Positions 1 through 9,641 are shown, counted from the first letter of the stretch. The stretch is DNA of 64,000 nucleotides from Acidobacteriaceae bacterium (GCA_903642225.1 CAHJWI010000001.1:1-64000); one strand, 5' to 3'. The notes: generated from the sequence alone by a model not told the origin. Numbers and translations are program-made.

Positions 1-165
1 CTGTACTGGGTCACACAGGCGCTGGCCATCGTGTATCCCGGCACTGCGTTCATGGATCCCGAGTTCGATACACCCCGCGCTTACCTGCTCGGTCTCCCGC
101 GCAGGCAACGATCGACATCCTTGCCCTATCTTTCATCGCTGTCGCCACGTATATGGCAGCTCTAA
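1..165 (+). pseudogene. Partial reading frame running in from the left edge, function unknown
   Basis: Frame 1 is open from the first base to a TAA at 163-165 and encodes about 54 residues beginning LYWVTQALAIVYPG. The first 25 residues look protein-like, while the second half is Ser/Leu/Arg-rich and looks like frame-shifted or decayed sequence. I do not recognise the family. The following DNA (truncated epimerase, no intact gene up to 1376) suggests this is the eroded end of a gene lying mostly outside the window. Confidence 0.25.
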
Positions 166-712
166 ATCATCTGTTTAGACGAAGGCCCCTGCTTCCGTCA
201 GCCCATTAGTGAAGGAGCACACCATGAGCACGCAGACTGAAGTCAAACCTCTTAATGGACCCTGATGCTGTTGGTTCTGCAGCCTACCTCAGGGTCCGCG
301 CCTCTTGGTGATCTCCGTCGTCCTGGCTCTTCGCACACGTTGACCGGTCTGACCGCAGTCTGACCGCAAAAGACAAGCCGCCGGAGGCGGACAGCTGCGC
401 GTGATCGAACCGCTGAAAGGCAGCGCCTTTCATGCCTGCCCCTTGCAAGCGAACCGTGTTCCACTATCATCAGGTGGAACATGGTTCCGATTGACTCAGC
501 GATAGCAGGGCGTCGGGTGGACGGCACTGAACGACTTCAACGGCACGCGCAGCGTACGTGAACCTGTTCGCCTTGCGCTTATCGGCCCAGACGGGCCTAC
601 GGGTACGTTTTCCGATGAGAACGGTCCCGTGCCATGGTGATCGGTAGGCATCCGTAACCAGACCGTGGCCCGCAAGAACGCTATGTAAAAACAGCAAAGA
701 CAGGACACATCC
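166..712. other. Gene-free stretch with remnant start and operator-like palindrome
   Basis: No convincing gene. A good ribosome-binding site (GAAGGAG at about 210-216) precedes an ATG at 223, but the frame closes after 13 codons, so it looks like the surviving start of a lost gene. The palindrome at 451-487 is listed separately. Reading frames on the minus strand here are Arg/Ser-rich and show no motif. Confidence 0.5.
451..487. promoter_or_regulatory. Imperfect inverted repeat, possible TetR-type operator
   Basis: Two 13-base arms, GAACCGTGTTCCA and TGGAACATGGTTC, are separated by 11 bases; they are inverted copies with a single mismatch. Arm length and symmetry are typical of operators bound by dimeric regulators such as TetR-family proteins. 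It lies about 225 bases upstream of the truncated epimerase at 713. No regulator gene survives nearby, so the assignment to TetR is inference. Confidence 0.45.
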
Positions 713-1015
713 ATGCGAGTTTTTCTTACCGGAGCTGCCGGCTTTATCGGTTCGGCAATCGTCTCTGAACACATCGATGCAGGACACGAGGTTTTGGGTC
801 TCGCACGATCCGAAGCAAGCGCGCAGGCTCTGGCCCGCTCGGGAGCCAAAGTTCAGCGTGGGAGTCTGGAGAATCTGCACACTCTGCGCAAACCCGCATC
901 TTCCGTCGACGCTGTGATCCACACTGCTTTCGAGCACGACTTCTCACAGTTCGCGGTGCATTGCGAGAACGACCGAACGGTGATCGAAGCCCTCAGTTCG
1001 GTGCTGGTGCCCTGA
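713..1015 (+). pseudogene. Truncated NAD-dependent epimerase/dehydratase (extended SDR)
   Basis: The 100-residue product starts with a Rossmann dinucleotide-binding motif (VFLTGAAGFIGSAIV), followed by the region typical of atypical extended SDRs (GLARSEASAQAL, then DAVIHTAFEHDF). Extended SDRs are normally about 280-330 residues. This one stops just after the third beta-alpha unit and lacks the catalytic YxxxK segment and the substrate domain. No continuation is visible in other frames downstream. It is therefore a C-terminally truncated remnant that cannot be an active dehydrogenase. The palindrome at 451-487 may have been its operator. Confidence 0.7.
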
Positions 1016-1376
1016 ACGTACCGAACTATTGCCGGACCGTAAAGTAGCGAAGACGTTGAATTTCGTTCTCCGAATCAAAAAGGCCCCGAACCAGGGCTTC
1101 CGAATTCAACCACTTAACCTGGTCTTCCGAAAAGTTTGGTAATAGAGGTTGAATCCGTCAACATACACGTAGGTTCACTTCACAACCGCACCTGTCCTGA
1201 AAGACTAAAGAAACGGTATAACCGTTTGGTGGGCTTCCACGTACACAGAATCGTGCCTACTCCCCTACAGTGGCAGTTCCCCGCTCTCGCTCGCCTAAGC
1301 GGCTTTTCTCATGAGTTCCCCTGACTGCCGGACGTCTGACGCTTAACCGTCCCATTGCTGATGCAAACCTTGCTGC
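1016..1376. other. Gene-free stretch between epimerase remnant and GH31 gene
   Basis: About 360 bases without a credible gene. A 62-codon frame at 1136-1324 has no ribosome-binding site and no recognisable motif. Two similar short segments (CAGGGCTTCCGAA near 1097 and CTGGTCTTCCGAA near 1120) may be a degenerate duplication. I see no clear terminator for the GH31 gene that ends at 1377. Confidence 0.4.
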
Positions 1377-3887
1377 TCACCGATTCGCGTATTGCGAAGC
1401 GACCATGCCGTCCAACTTAACCTGAAAGTTAGCTGCTCGGAACCACAGGTGCAGCTCGCCCGACGCAGGGTTCCACCACCACTGGCTCGCTCGCTTGCCG
1501 TCCGCTGCTTTTGTGTATGGGGCAAAGGGCTTGTCATCCAGTCGCACCGAAGTGGGTATGCGGCGGCTACGCACAATGACCTCATAGTCGCGCGTGGTAT
1601 TGCTTGTCCCTGCTATTTCGACCATCTCTCCTTGCTGATGGAGCGTCGCTCGCGTGCCGTTCGGTAAGGCGAATTCTCCGTGTGAGTATCCAGTCTCTGA
1701 TATAAAACATTTCCACACCAGGGAAGTCTCAAGCAGCCGCTTGTCATACCAGTCCCATCGAGCCGCTTCATCTTCCGGCTTAAAAGGCAGGATTGAGCCT
1801 GCCTTGACCAAGATGGGGATGTTATCTGAACCGGCAGTTACTATGTTGTCTTGACCTCCTCTCAGCAAATCGCCTGTCCAATAGTTCACCCATTCACCCG
1901 GTGGCGTGTACAGAACCCTCGTGCCGGAGGGAGACACAACGGGCGCGATCAGCAGTTCTTTGCCCAGCAAATACTCATATTCCGCCGCGACACTACGGGC
2001 ATCGTTCGGGTACTCGAGTCCTGGCTGGCGCATGATCGGCACGCCGGTTCTATGAGCTTCCGCACCATACGTTGCAAAGTAAGGCAGCAGCGTGCTGTGC
2101 AGCACGGCGTAGCGGCGAAAATGAGCCGTCGTGTCAGAGTCTGTCCAAATGTTAAAGCTGCGGTCCGGTTTGTTCCAGACATGATCGCGCATGATGGGTG
2201 TAAGTGCACCGAACTCCACCCAACGCATCCATAGGTCGCGCGAATCGCCGGCACTCATAATGTCAGGTCCCCAATTTGAGAAGCCGGACATACCTGCAGT
2301 AATGCCAGCCGTCACCACGGACGGCAAGCCATAGTCGCGCGACCAGTCAGCCGATTGGTCGGCACCCCATAGCACGGGACTCCACGCCTGCGAGCCCGGC
2401 GCACCCGAGCGAGAGAATGAGACCACATCGGGGTTCGCTGCCTGAGCGGCTTGCGTCGTGCCCATGTGGTACAGCAATGGATAGAGTTCACTCATCGTCT
2501 TGCCATTGCCGACCTGAAACTTATCGCTGTCGCGTACCCACTCGCCGAAGTCTTCCATCCACCCGTCGAAGCCGTCGTCTCGCACAGCGCGCGTGATCAT
2601 GTCCTGCCACCAGTCCGCAGCAGCAGGGTTCGTGAAATCCACATTTGCCGTCCGGACTTCTTCAAATCGCGGACCTGCCGGGGTGCCATTCGCATCCACC
2701 ATGAAGTAGTTGTCGGCGACTCCCTTGGCATAAAGTGCGCTCGGCTGCGGGTAGGGCAGCAGGTCTTTACGGACATATGGGTGCACGTAGGCCAACACGT
2801 GAAAACCCATGCCATGCACCGTGTCAGTGAACGTCCTGGCTTCGCCATAAAAGCTGCTAAACCAGAACGGCCATCCAAGATTGTTCTGCTCATCCAGCAG
2901 GTCGAATACCCACAATGCGCTCGCAGGCACACCATCTACGCGCAGCCGATGCGCGTAGTCGAGCACCGCTCCTTTGCCCTGCAATGAAGTGATCCATGGC
3001 CCATATGCCCACAGTGGCAATTCCTGTGGTCTTCCTGTCAGACCTGTATAGGCAGTAATTACATCTTTGGGACTTGGTTCAGCAAACAGATAGATCGAAA
3101 CAGCATCGGTGGACGCTTTCACAGAGACTGCGCTGTCCGCTTCATTTACAGAGAAATGCGTATCGAACGCCGTGTCCATATAGAGCCCAAGCCCACCCGG
3201 CGTATAGAGAAAAGGTATGCCCATGTACACCCAGTTGTGCCCCGGCTCACCATAGCGATCCTGCGGCCGTAGATCCAGTTGGGTACCTTTGAGAGCCGTC
3301 TGCCAGAAGCGTTCACCCAACCCGAAATAGGGACCACCACCCTCCACACGAAACTGCAGCTCCGGCGACGCGTCCGCCGGTTTCGCGGCTTCGCGAACAT
3401 CTAGTCGCGCAAGGCCGCTTTCCAGCAGAGTTAACGTGATCGCTCCATTGGTGCACTGGCCGCCATCGGATAAAGTCCAGGTGTTTCCAGTCCGACGCAC
3501 AGCCGTCCCCTTACCCGCGCATGGGGGCAGAAGAAACACCCATTCGCTCCCGCTGCTTGCGTTGTGAATCGTCAAGCGGCCCAGAGTCTTCTCAAACGCA
3601 AACTTCACCGCAGGCGTACTCAGCTTGATCGACTCAGGTGATTCTTCCATCTGCACCTGCAGCGTCGGGTTGGGCAGCGGACTCTTCCCCGTTGCGATTA
3701 CGAGAGGCGACGGATAGGGCTGGTGAAGTTGGTCGAGTATCTGCCGGTACCGGGGAGACGCTGAAAAGCGAGTGGTAGACGAACTCTGATCTACTCCTTG
3801 CTTTTGGGCGAGTGCGCTTGAGGGAACAACAATCGCAAGCAGAAGACTTGCCAAACCTAACGTGCCAAATTGCGAACAGTGACGCAC
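1377..3887 (-). CDS. Glycoside hydrolase family 31 enzyme (alpha-glucosidase/alpha-xylosidase type), exported
   Basis: About 836 residues. The start is a GTG at 3887, because AGGAGG lies six bases upstream and a signal peptide follows (LASLLLAIVVPSSALAQ). An ATG further upstream at 3950 has no such support. The GH31 barrel is clear: nucleophile Asp in GWMEDFGEW (about residue 446) and acid/base Asp in WGADQSADWS (about residue 510). The segment DQSADWSRDYGLPS resembles the sulfoquinovosidase (YihQ) side of GH31, but the specificity loop reads LLDEQNNLGWPFW. GH31 enzymes hydrolyse alpha-linked glycosides with retention. It is the third gene downstream of the TonB receptor, after a 545-base gap, and probably acts in the periplasm on imported oligosaccharides. 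The substrate is not determined. Confidence 0.9.
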   Translation of the reverse strand: MRHCSQFGTLGLASLLLAIVVPSSALAQKQGVDQSSSTTRFSASPRYRQILDQLHQPYPSPLVIATGKSPLPNPTLQVQMEESPESIKLSTPAVKFAFEKTLGRLTIHNASSGSEWVFLLPPCAGKGTAVRRTGNTWTLSDGGQCTNGAITLTLLESGLARLDVREAAKPADASPELQFRVEGGGPYFGLGERFWQTALKGTQLDLRPQDRYGEPGHNWVYMGIPFLYTPGGLGLYMDTAFDTHFSVNEADSAVSVKASTDAVSIYLFAEPSPKDVITAYTGLTGRPQELPLWAYGPWITSLQGKGAVLDYAHRLRVDGVPASALWVFDLLDEQNNLGWPFWFSSFYGEARTFTDTVHGMGFHVLAYVHPYVRKDLLPYPQPSALYAKGVADNYFMVDANGTPAGPRFEEVRTANVDFTNPAAADWWQDMITRAVRDDGFDGWMEDFGEWVRDSDKFQVGNGKTMSELYPLLYHMGTTQAAQAANPDVVSFSRSGAPGSQAWSPVLWGADQSADWSRDYGLPSVVTAGITAGMSGFSNWGPDIMSAGDSRDLWMRWVEFGALTPIMRDHVWNKPDRSFNIWTDSDTTAHFRRYAVLHSTLLPYFATYGAEAHRTGVPIMRQPGLEYPNDARSVAAEYEYLLGKELLIAPVVSPSGTRVLYTPPGEWVNYWTGDLLRGGQDNIVTAGSDNIPILVKAGSILPFKPEDEAARWDWYDKRLLETSLVWKCFISETGYSHGEFALPNGTRATLHQQGEMVEIAGTSNTTRDYEVIVRSRRIPTSVRLDDKPFAPYTKAADGKRASQWWWNPASGELHLWFRAANFQVKLDGMVASQYANR

Positions 3888-4432
3888 CGGTGTCCTCCTG
3901 CAGCAGCATTGCAGAGACCCATTATGATCTTCCAAGAACCAGCCTCGCAATCCCCACGAATAGCAGCCCGTGAGGAGGCCACTCAGTCGACGAACGAAGA
4001 GCTATGTTGGTATTTAGCAAGCCTGCCAACACCAGCTCCGCAGGCCGCATCATCAGTCACTACCTACCTTCAGCATCGCGACTTTCATTTGGAACGTTGA
4101 AGATATGCGCCGAGCACTGGACCTAAGTTTAGTCGACATAGGTCCGTAGTGTCAGGCTGACGCAGCGCAGCGAAAGCCAGTGTTGGACGTCGAGCTGCTT
4201 GCGTCGTTCTAGGTACGCGCCGCAACACGGTATCGATTGCAGTACGAGGCGTGCATAGGAAAGATCCGCGACGCATTGACCTACCTGCGGAGAATTCGTG
4301 CGCACAACAGCCTGTATCACCAGCGGAGTCTACGGTCGCGCAAGGATGATTCCTGTGCGCTCTATGGAAGACTTAAAGCCCACAAACATACTTCTCCCAC
4401 AAACAAGAAGCCCAGGTCATCATCTGTTCTTT
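3888..4432. other. 545-base gap between TPR gene and GH31 gene
   Basis: No gene is supported; frames of 60-120 codons on both strands are low-quality and lack ribosome-binding sites. The 3' side (about 3885-3900) carries the GH31 ribosome-binding site. A 7-base perfect inverted repeat sits at 4119-4145. The gap is long for co-transcribed genes, so GH31 may have its own promoter here. Confidence 0.45.
4119..4145. repeat. Inverted repeat upstream of the GH31 gene
   Basis: Perfect 7-base arms, GGACCTA and TAGGTCC, with a 13-base spacer, located 232 bases upstream of the GH31 start. It could be a regulatory site or a chance palindrome; the arms are short and the spacer shows no stem-loop quality, so evidence is weak. 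Confidence 0.3.
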
Positions 4433-5935
4433 CTATCGCGGAATCGCGTACTTGTTCTCGCCGGCTTCGTACAATCTGTACCGATCAGGCCCTTGCTGGT
4501 CGGTCGCTTTGAGTTCTTTCAAACGATTGGCAAAGGTCGCGACCTCGCGGGAGTCGCCGTTGCGGCGCGCAACCATCATCAATCGAAAGACCGCCTCTTG
4601 ATCAGCGGGGTCTGTACGGAGCGCGGCGCGCGCAGCCTCCGCTGCTTGCGGCAGATTTCCGGCTAGGAACTCCTGCCCGGCAATGATGTCCCACGCTCCC
4701 ACGAGCTTGGGATCGAGTGAGACTGCCTTGCGGGCATAGGTGAGACAATCAGCCGCCTGCGCTGTTCCGGAAGCAGCACCCACTTTAACTATTTGCGCGG
4801 CCATGTAGTTGAGGTAGGCACTCTCAGGTGCCAGAAGCAACGAGCTCTTCACTTCCTCCAATGCTTTCGGCAAATCGTGCTGCTGAATGGCAGCTATACC
4901 CTGCGCTTCCCGTCCGAAACTTTGTTTGGGGTCGAGTCGATTCGCCTCATTGAAGTCTCGCTCACCACCACCAACATCCCCGACCTGCATGAGCAGAACT
5001 CCTCGCGCGGTGTAAAGTGCAGCGGCTTTCGGCAACTGACGTAAGCCCACGTTCAACATGGTCAAGCCAGCATGAGGTGAGTTGTGGTCTAAGCTTATTG
5101 TGGCAAAGTCAATGTAGTTCTGCGGCTCCTTCGGGTTTGCCTCGATTGCCTTCCGGAGAAGTTCAACGGCAGCAGGAGTTCGGCCGACTCTTTCGTACAA
5201 AGCCGCCGCGAGCGTCATCGCAGGCCCATCTTGCTCATCCAGCAGAGGCTTCAGAGTCTCAAGGGCTGCCTCGCTCGCTCCACGCTTGTGTTGCAGTGCA
5301 GCCAAGTTGTACCGTGCCCAATTGTCTGCCGGCCACCGAAGCAGGGTGGCCGTTAGGACCCGTTCACAGTCATCCAATTTCTGTAATCGCGCGAGCGTGT
5401 CGGCATAGGTGTCCAAGCCTTGCTCATTGTTCACCAAGGTTGCTTCTGCCTTGGCAAAGTGCCCGGCTGCAAGTGTGTAGTCACCCGCGCGATACGCGAG
5501 AACAGCTGCCATCCCATTGGCATTCGGCTCGTCAGGTAGCTGCTCCAGCAGCTGTTTCAGGTATGGCTCCACACTGGCTGGCTCATGCCTGTAAAGCAAC
5601 TCACAAGCGCCTTCAAGCGCCGGCACGTACTTCGGATTGGCGGCGAGCGCGCTCTGGAAAGAGCGCAGGGCATCTTCCTCCTTGGCCAGTTGCCTTTCTG
5701 CCAATCCTTTGAGGGTCAACAGCCGGACGTCCTTCGGTGAACTCCGCAAAGCTGCCTTCACATCGCGCAGAGCTTCGACTGGCTTTCCAGACCGAAGCTC
5801 CTCCGCGATGCTGTTCATCGAGGGCGCTTGCGCATACGTCCCATTTGCGCCCAGACAGACGATGCTGAACGCAAACGGGACTTGAACGAGTTGAACTTTG
5901 AACCGTGAAACCGCACCGCGTTTGAGTGTATGCAA
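4433..5935 (-). CDS. Exported tetratricopeptide-repeat protein
   Basis: About 500 residues starting at a TTG. An N-terminal hydrophobic signal segment (VPFAFSIVCLGANGTYAQ) is followed by many TPR-type helix pairs, such as AEELRSGKPVEALRDVKAAL and RSFQSALAANPKYVPALEGA, continuing to the end. TPR proteins are protein-protein interaction scaffolds, and no catalytic domain is visible. The gene begins 14 bases after the TonB-dependent receptor stop and is almost certainly co-transcribed with it. Such TPR proteins commonly accompany acidobacterial TonB receptors, but the partner is unknown. A periplasmic location is inferred from the signal peptide. Confidence 0.85.
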   Translation of the reverse strand: MHTLKRGAVSRFKVQLVQVPFAFSIVCLGANGTYAQAPSMNSIAEELRSGKPVEALRDVKAALRSSPKDVRLLTLKGLAERQLAKEEDALRSFQSALAANPKYVPALEGACELLYRHEPASVEPYLKQLLEQLPDEPNANGMAAVLAYRAGDYTLAAGHFAKAEATLVNNEQGLDTYADTLARLQKLDDCERVLTATLLRWPADNWARYNLAALQHKRGASEAALETLKPLLDEQDGPAMTLAAALYERVGRTPAAVELLRKAIEANPKEPQNYIDFATISLDHNSPHAGLTMLNVGLRQLPKAAALYTARGVLLMQVGDVGGGERDFNEANRLDPKQSFGREAQGIAAIQQHDLPKALEEVKSSLLLAPESAYLNYMAAQIVKVGAASGTAQAADCLTYARKAVSLDPKLVGAWDIIAGQEFLAGNLPQAAEAARAALRTDPADQEAVFRLMMVARRNGDSREVATFANRLKELKATDQQGPDRYRLYEAGENKYAIPR

Positions 5936-5949
5936 AGAGCCACCGAACC

Positions 5950-8900
5950 TTAAAAGTTCAGCCTTGCGCCTACGTCCATGTTGCGAGGAGTGTACTGCTG
6001 GTTTGACCGTCCAAAGGTCCCACTACTGGCATTTCCATCCACACCGTACAAGTTAACGCGATTGAATAGATTGAACGCGTCAAGCCGAAGTTCCAGCGTC
6101 ACACCCTCTCGCAGGGTGGTCACTTTCTTCACGTCCAAGTCCCACTGAGCAAAACCCGGGTTCTGAAATGTGTTCGGAAGCTCATTTCCCTCCTGGCCGA
6201 GCACCGGCAGGGAGAAGTTGCCGCATGGTTGACCGACCGTACCGAAAGCACCACCACACGTAGAAGCTCCAGAACCGTTCGTTGCGACGCTAGCGGGAAA
6301 GACTCCCATAAGATAATCGTTGCGTGAGCGGTGGATGGAGGGGTTGACAATATTGGGAAAGTCGTAATTGTTCCCATCCCCGTTAAAGTCTCCACTGCGC
6401 GGGTTGAGGCTGGTAACCCGGCCTTGCGCATCAATTGTGGCTGGCTGGAATGATTGGTTTGTATAGACCGTAAACCGCTGGCCTTGCTGAAGAATTGCGG
6501 TTCCAGCCAGGGTGAACCCGTTCGTGAGCCGGCTGACAAAGCCGTTTGTTCCCACGCCTGGAAGTACATAGCTATACCCCAACGAGAATCGGTTAGGCAC
6601 ATCCCAATCTGACCTGCTGTAGAAATGCTCGAAGTCGTTCGTGGGATAGTTGCCCCAATTATCCATAGATCGGCTGTAGGTGTACGAACCCGTGACAAAG
6701 CCGCGAGAGGTGATGCGACCTTTGACTCCGGTAACTAAAGCGTTGTAATTCGAGTGAGCAAGATTGCGGCCGAACGTAATTGCTCCAAAGCTGGGGTTCA
6801 GGCGATTCGGTGACGATCGGTATTTCCCGGACGTTGCGCCCGGCGTTTGCTGATAAAGATCACCGTCGAAGCGGTTGATGTCGGTGCCGTAGATCGTGGC
6901 CGTCGTACTCCCACCGCCTGTGACCAGATTGTTCGAAATGGACCCTACATAGCCGACGGTCGCCACAAATCCTGCACTCAACTGTCGCTCGACCGTGAGC
7001 GCGAAGTTCACCGTGTTTGAGGCGCCCGTGTTCCGGTCAATGCCCCCAATGTTGACCTGCTGGCCCGTAATGCCTCCCTGCGCGTTTAGCGGCTTGCCCG
7101 GGAAGGCGGGGTATGCGAACCCAGTTGGAGCAGTGGAACTCGTGCCAAGGCCGAAGATTGGTGCCGCGGTTGTGCCGTCGTTGAAGAATGTAGGAACCAC
7201 GTAGTTTGGCGGATTGCCGTTGAAAACGTCACCACCCTGTCCGAGCGTGGGACCATCATGGTAAAGCCCTACTCCTCCGTGCAGCGTGCTCTTCCCATCG
7301 CCGAAGATATCGAATGCGAAACCGGCACGCGGCGCGATTGCTCGAACGCTGCTTCCGTAAGCACGCTCGACGACCCGCAACGATCCAGTCGCTACCTGCT
7401 GGTCGAAGGTGGCTCCACTGCCGGGGAAGAAGTTGGCGTACTGTAAACCATCTTTACCGTAAGGATTGCCAAAATCGTCGTACCTCAGACCGAAGTTCAA
7501 CGTCGCGCGCTGGTTTATCTTCCAAGTGTCTTCAACAAAGCCACCGTAGGTCTTCGTCGCATAACCGTAATTGCCACTTGCGGGCTTCCCTGTGACTGGG
7601 TTGTACGCAAGGGACCCTTCACTGACCGGACGATCTTGTACTAAGTCCAAAATGTTGTTGAAGTTGAAGTTCGGCTGATTGTGCACGCCGGCGAATAACG
7701 CATCGCCGGTGTAGTAGATGCCATCTACGCCAAAGCGCAAGCTGTGGTTGCCAACGATGTGTGTCAGAACATCACGCCAGTGATAGTTCGTCTGAATGAA
7801 GTCGCCTTGGGCGAAACCAACTCCGTACCCGCTTACCCCGCTAACGCCTATTGCGGGTACCTTGAAGTCTCCAGTACGACTAGCTTCTCCTTCCACCCTT
7901 AAATACGCTGCGCTTGCCTCATTCAAGGTACTTGGTGTGAACGTGTGTGTTTCGTTCAACTGGTACGCCTGCGTTTGCGAGGTGCCGTCTGTGCTAAAAG
8001 CGGGCCGTGCATTCGGGGATCCAGTGTCCAGATGCTGCCGATACACCGTCCCATACAATCTGTCTTTGCTGAAGTATTTGTCGAGTCGCACGTTGTACTG
8101 TACTGCGTTCCGCGGGGACGAACTGCTGAAGTTGCCACGATCAATCACTGGAGTCGAACAGGGTAGGAAACTCGTACTGGCGGTATCACAAGCCTGTGCG
8201 GACCCAACGGGGAAGGCTTGTGCCGCGGTTTGTGCGACAGAGACGCTCGAAATGCCGCTTGCAGCGTAGTTCGACACAATTGCAGTGCCGACGGTATTGG
8301 GAAAAGCCGACTTTGCGAACTGGATAAAGGCTGGGTCTTCGAATGTAACCCCTGTGGGGTTGTTGGCCGCAACTGACCGAAGCGGTTCGATGGAGAAGAA
8401 GAAGAAGGCCTGGTGGTGTGGCACAATCGGTCCACCTACGCCTGCCGAAATGTTGTTGCTGTGATAGGGCTGATAGGTTCCAAAGTGCTGGCGCGAGATC
8501 AGGTATTGATTGGTGAAGTAGTCGCTGGCAAAGCCATGGATGCGGTCAGAGCCGGACTTTGTCGTGATGCTTGTCTGGATCGAACTGGCTCGACCATAAT
8601 CTACGTTGAAGGTATTGGTTTGGATCGCCACTTCCGAAATCGAATCGGGATTCGGTGTCAGATTCGTGACACCCGGTCGAACGCTGCTTGTGATGTCAAG
8701 ACCATCAATGACATACAAATTTCCGTTCGCTCCACGTCCGTTTGCACTGACATCGTTAGCAGCTTCTGTGTTGAAGTTGTCAGTTGTTGTGCCTCGTCCA
8801 CTCACGCCCGGCGCAAGCGTGATGAGCGTTACAAAGTTTCGTCCTGGTAGAGGCAGGTTGTCGAAGGCCTTGGTGTCCAGCGTGAGCTGGTTGCGAGTCT

Positions 8901-9372
8901 CCGCGATATTCAGCAGCGGCGCTTCAGTGGTGACAGTCACCCCCTGCGTCACGCCCTCCGCGCCGAGCTTCAACGCTACGTCGCGTGTCTCATTCGTGCT
9001 CAGGGTAATCGTCGCCTCAGCCTTGTTGAAGCCCTGCGCTACGGCTGTGACGCGATAGTTTCCGGGGGCTAAGCTGGGGAAGCGGTACACTCCGGAACCG
9101 TCCGTTGTTGCAGTCCGGCTTACATCCTTCTCAATGTTGAGCAGATCGACCTTTACGGACGGGATTGCAGCGCCCGTAGCGTCAACGATTGTGCCCTGGA
9201 TGTTTCCGCTGAACTGAGCCGGAAGCTGCACCGCGCCGACTACCGCGAGAAGGACGAGAAGAAACCCCTTTAAGGGGAGGTTAAGAGCCCGCCTCGCCCT
9301 GTTCCCGAGACATTCAAGCTTGAGGTCGGCGAAACTTTGCGATTGCACAATGGTCGATTGCTCAGGGGACAT
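5950..9372 (-). CDS. TonB-dependent receptor with carboxypeptidase-regulatory-like N-terminal domain
   Basis: About 1140 residues. The ATG at 9372 (MSPEQSTIV) is preceded by GAAAGG; a start 27 codons upstream would run into the operator region. After a hydrophobic signal segment (FLLVLLAVVGAVQLPAQ) comes a beta-sandwich domain (GNIQGTIVDATGAAIPSVKV, SGVYRFPSLAPGNYRVTA). A plug region (LYVIDGLDITSS) and a long outer-membrane barrel follow, ending in an aromatic C-terminus (MDVGARLNF). This Oar-like architecture is abundant in Acidobacteriota and imports large substrates, usually oligosaccharides, across the outer membrane using TonB energy. It heads the minus-strand operon with the TPR and GH31 genes. 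A cre-like site 26 bases upstream of its start suggests LacI-family control. Confidence 0.93.
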   Translation of the reverse strand: MSPEQSTIVQSQSFADLKLECLGNRARRALNLPLKGFLLVLLAVVGAVQLPAQFSGNIQGTIVDATGAAIPSVKVDLLNIEKDVSRTATTDGSGVYRFPSLAPGNYRVTAVAQGFNKAEATITLSTNETRDVALKLGAEGVTQGVTVTTEAPLLNIAETRNQLTLDTKAFDNLPLPGRNFVTLITLAPGVSGRGTTTDNFNTEAANDVSANGRGANGNLYVIDGLDITSSVRPGVTNLTPNPDSISEVAIQTNTFNVDYGRASSIQTSITTKSGSDRIHGFASDYFTNQYLISRQHFGTYQPYHSNNISAGVGGPIVPHHQAFFFFSIEPLRSVAANNPTGVTFEDPAFIQFAKSAFPNTVGTAIVSNYAASGISSVSVAQTAAQAFPVGSAQACDTASTSFLPCSTPVIDRGNFSSSSPRNAVQYNVRLDKYFSKDRLYGTVYRQHLDTGSPNARPAFSTDGTSQTQAYQLNETHTFTPSTLNEASAAYLRVEGEASRTGDFKVPAIGVSGVSGYGVGFAQGDFIQTNYHWRDVLTHIVGNHSLRFGVDGIYYTGDALFAGVHNQPNFNFNNILDLVQDRPVSEGSLAYNPVTGKPASGNYGYATKTYGGFVEDTWKINQRATLNFGLRYDDFGNPYGKDGLQYANFFPGSGATFDQQVATGSLRVVERAYGSSVRAIAPRAGFAFDIFGDGKSTLHGGVGLYHDGPTLGQGGDVFNGNPPNYVVPTFFNDGTTAAPIFGLGTSSTAPTGFAYPAFPGKPLNAQGGITGQQVNIGGIDRNTGASNTVNFALTVERQLSAGFVATVGYVGSISNNLVTGGGSTTATIYGTDINRFDGDLYQQTPGATSGKYRSSPNRLNPSFGAITFGRNLAHSNYNALVTGVKGRITSRGFVTGSYTYSRSMDNWGNYPTNDFEHFYSRSDWDVPNRFSLGYSYVLPGVGTNGFVSRLTNGFTLAGTAILQQGQRFTVYTNQSFQPATIDAQGRVTSLNPRSGDFNGDGNNYDFPNIVNPSIHRSRNDYLMGVFPASVATNGSGASTCGGAFGTVGQPCGNFSLPVLGQEGNELPNTFQNPGFAQWDLDVKKVTTLREGVTLELRLDAFNLFNRVNLYGVDGNASSGTFGRSNQQYTPRNMDVGARLNF

Positions 9373-9397
9373 ATTTGGCCTTTCGGAACGGCATGCC

Positions 9398-9410
9398 GTA
9401 AACGTTTTAC
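9398..9410. promoter_or_regulatory. LacI-like operator upstream of the TonB receptor
   Basis: GTAAACGTTTTAC contains the AAACGTTT core of LacI/cre-type operators. Compared with the consensus TGWAARCGYTWWCW the 14 bases from 9397 match at 12 positions. It lies 26 bases upstream of the receptor start codon, where a repressor would block expression. A second, better match lies at 9641-9654 in the same divergent gap. Confidence 0.55.
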
Positions 9411-9612
9411 CGGAACTCAGCTTTACTACTTCGTCCGTGCAGCTGTCAATCACTTTGCTGAGGTGGCCAGCGGAACCGGTCAGTCCACGCTGGACTCAAT
9501 CGGGATTGGAATCCGAAAAGGCGTATTGCCGAGTGTCGTACGTAGTGCTTCGGCACAGGCCCGACCACCCAATGGGAATAGATTTCTGCAAAGGGCCGGC
9601 GGCGACTTTTCG

Positions 9613-9641
9613 TTGCGCAAGCTGTTCCGGCAGGCTATTAT
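9613..9641 (+). promoter_or_regulatory. Sigma-70-type promoter of the GH127 gene
   Basis: A -35-like TTGCGC (9613-9618) and a -10-like TATTAT (9636-9641) are separated by exactly 17 bases. They lie 57 bases upstream of the GH127 ATG. The cre-like operator starts at the last base of the -10 box, the usual position for repression by a LacI-family protein. Confidence 0.6.

Noticed and set aside
1136-1324. 62-codon plus-strand reading frame
   Set aside because: No ribosome-binding site, no motif, and a composition that does not resemble neighbouring genes.
1377-3887. Naming the GH31 enzyme a sulfoquinovosidase
   Set aside because: The sulfonate-binding loop is not conserved and no other sulfoquinovose pathway gene is nearby.
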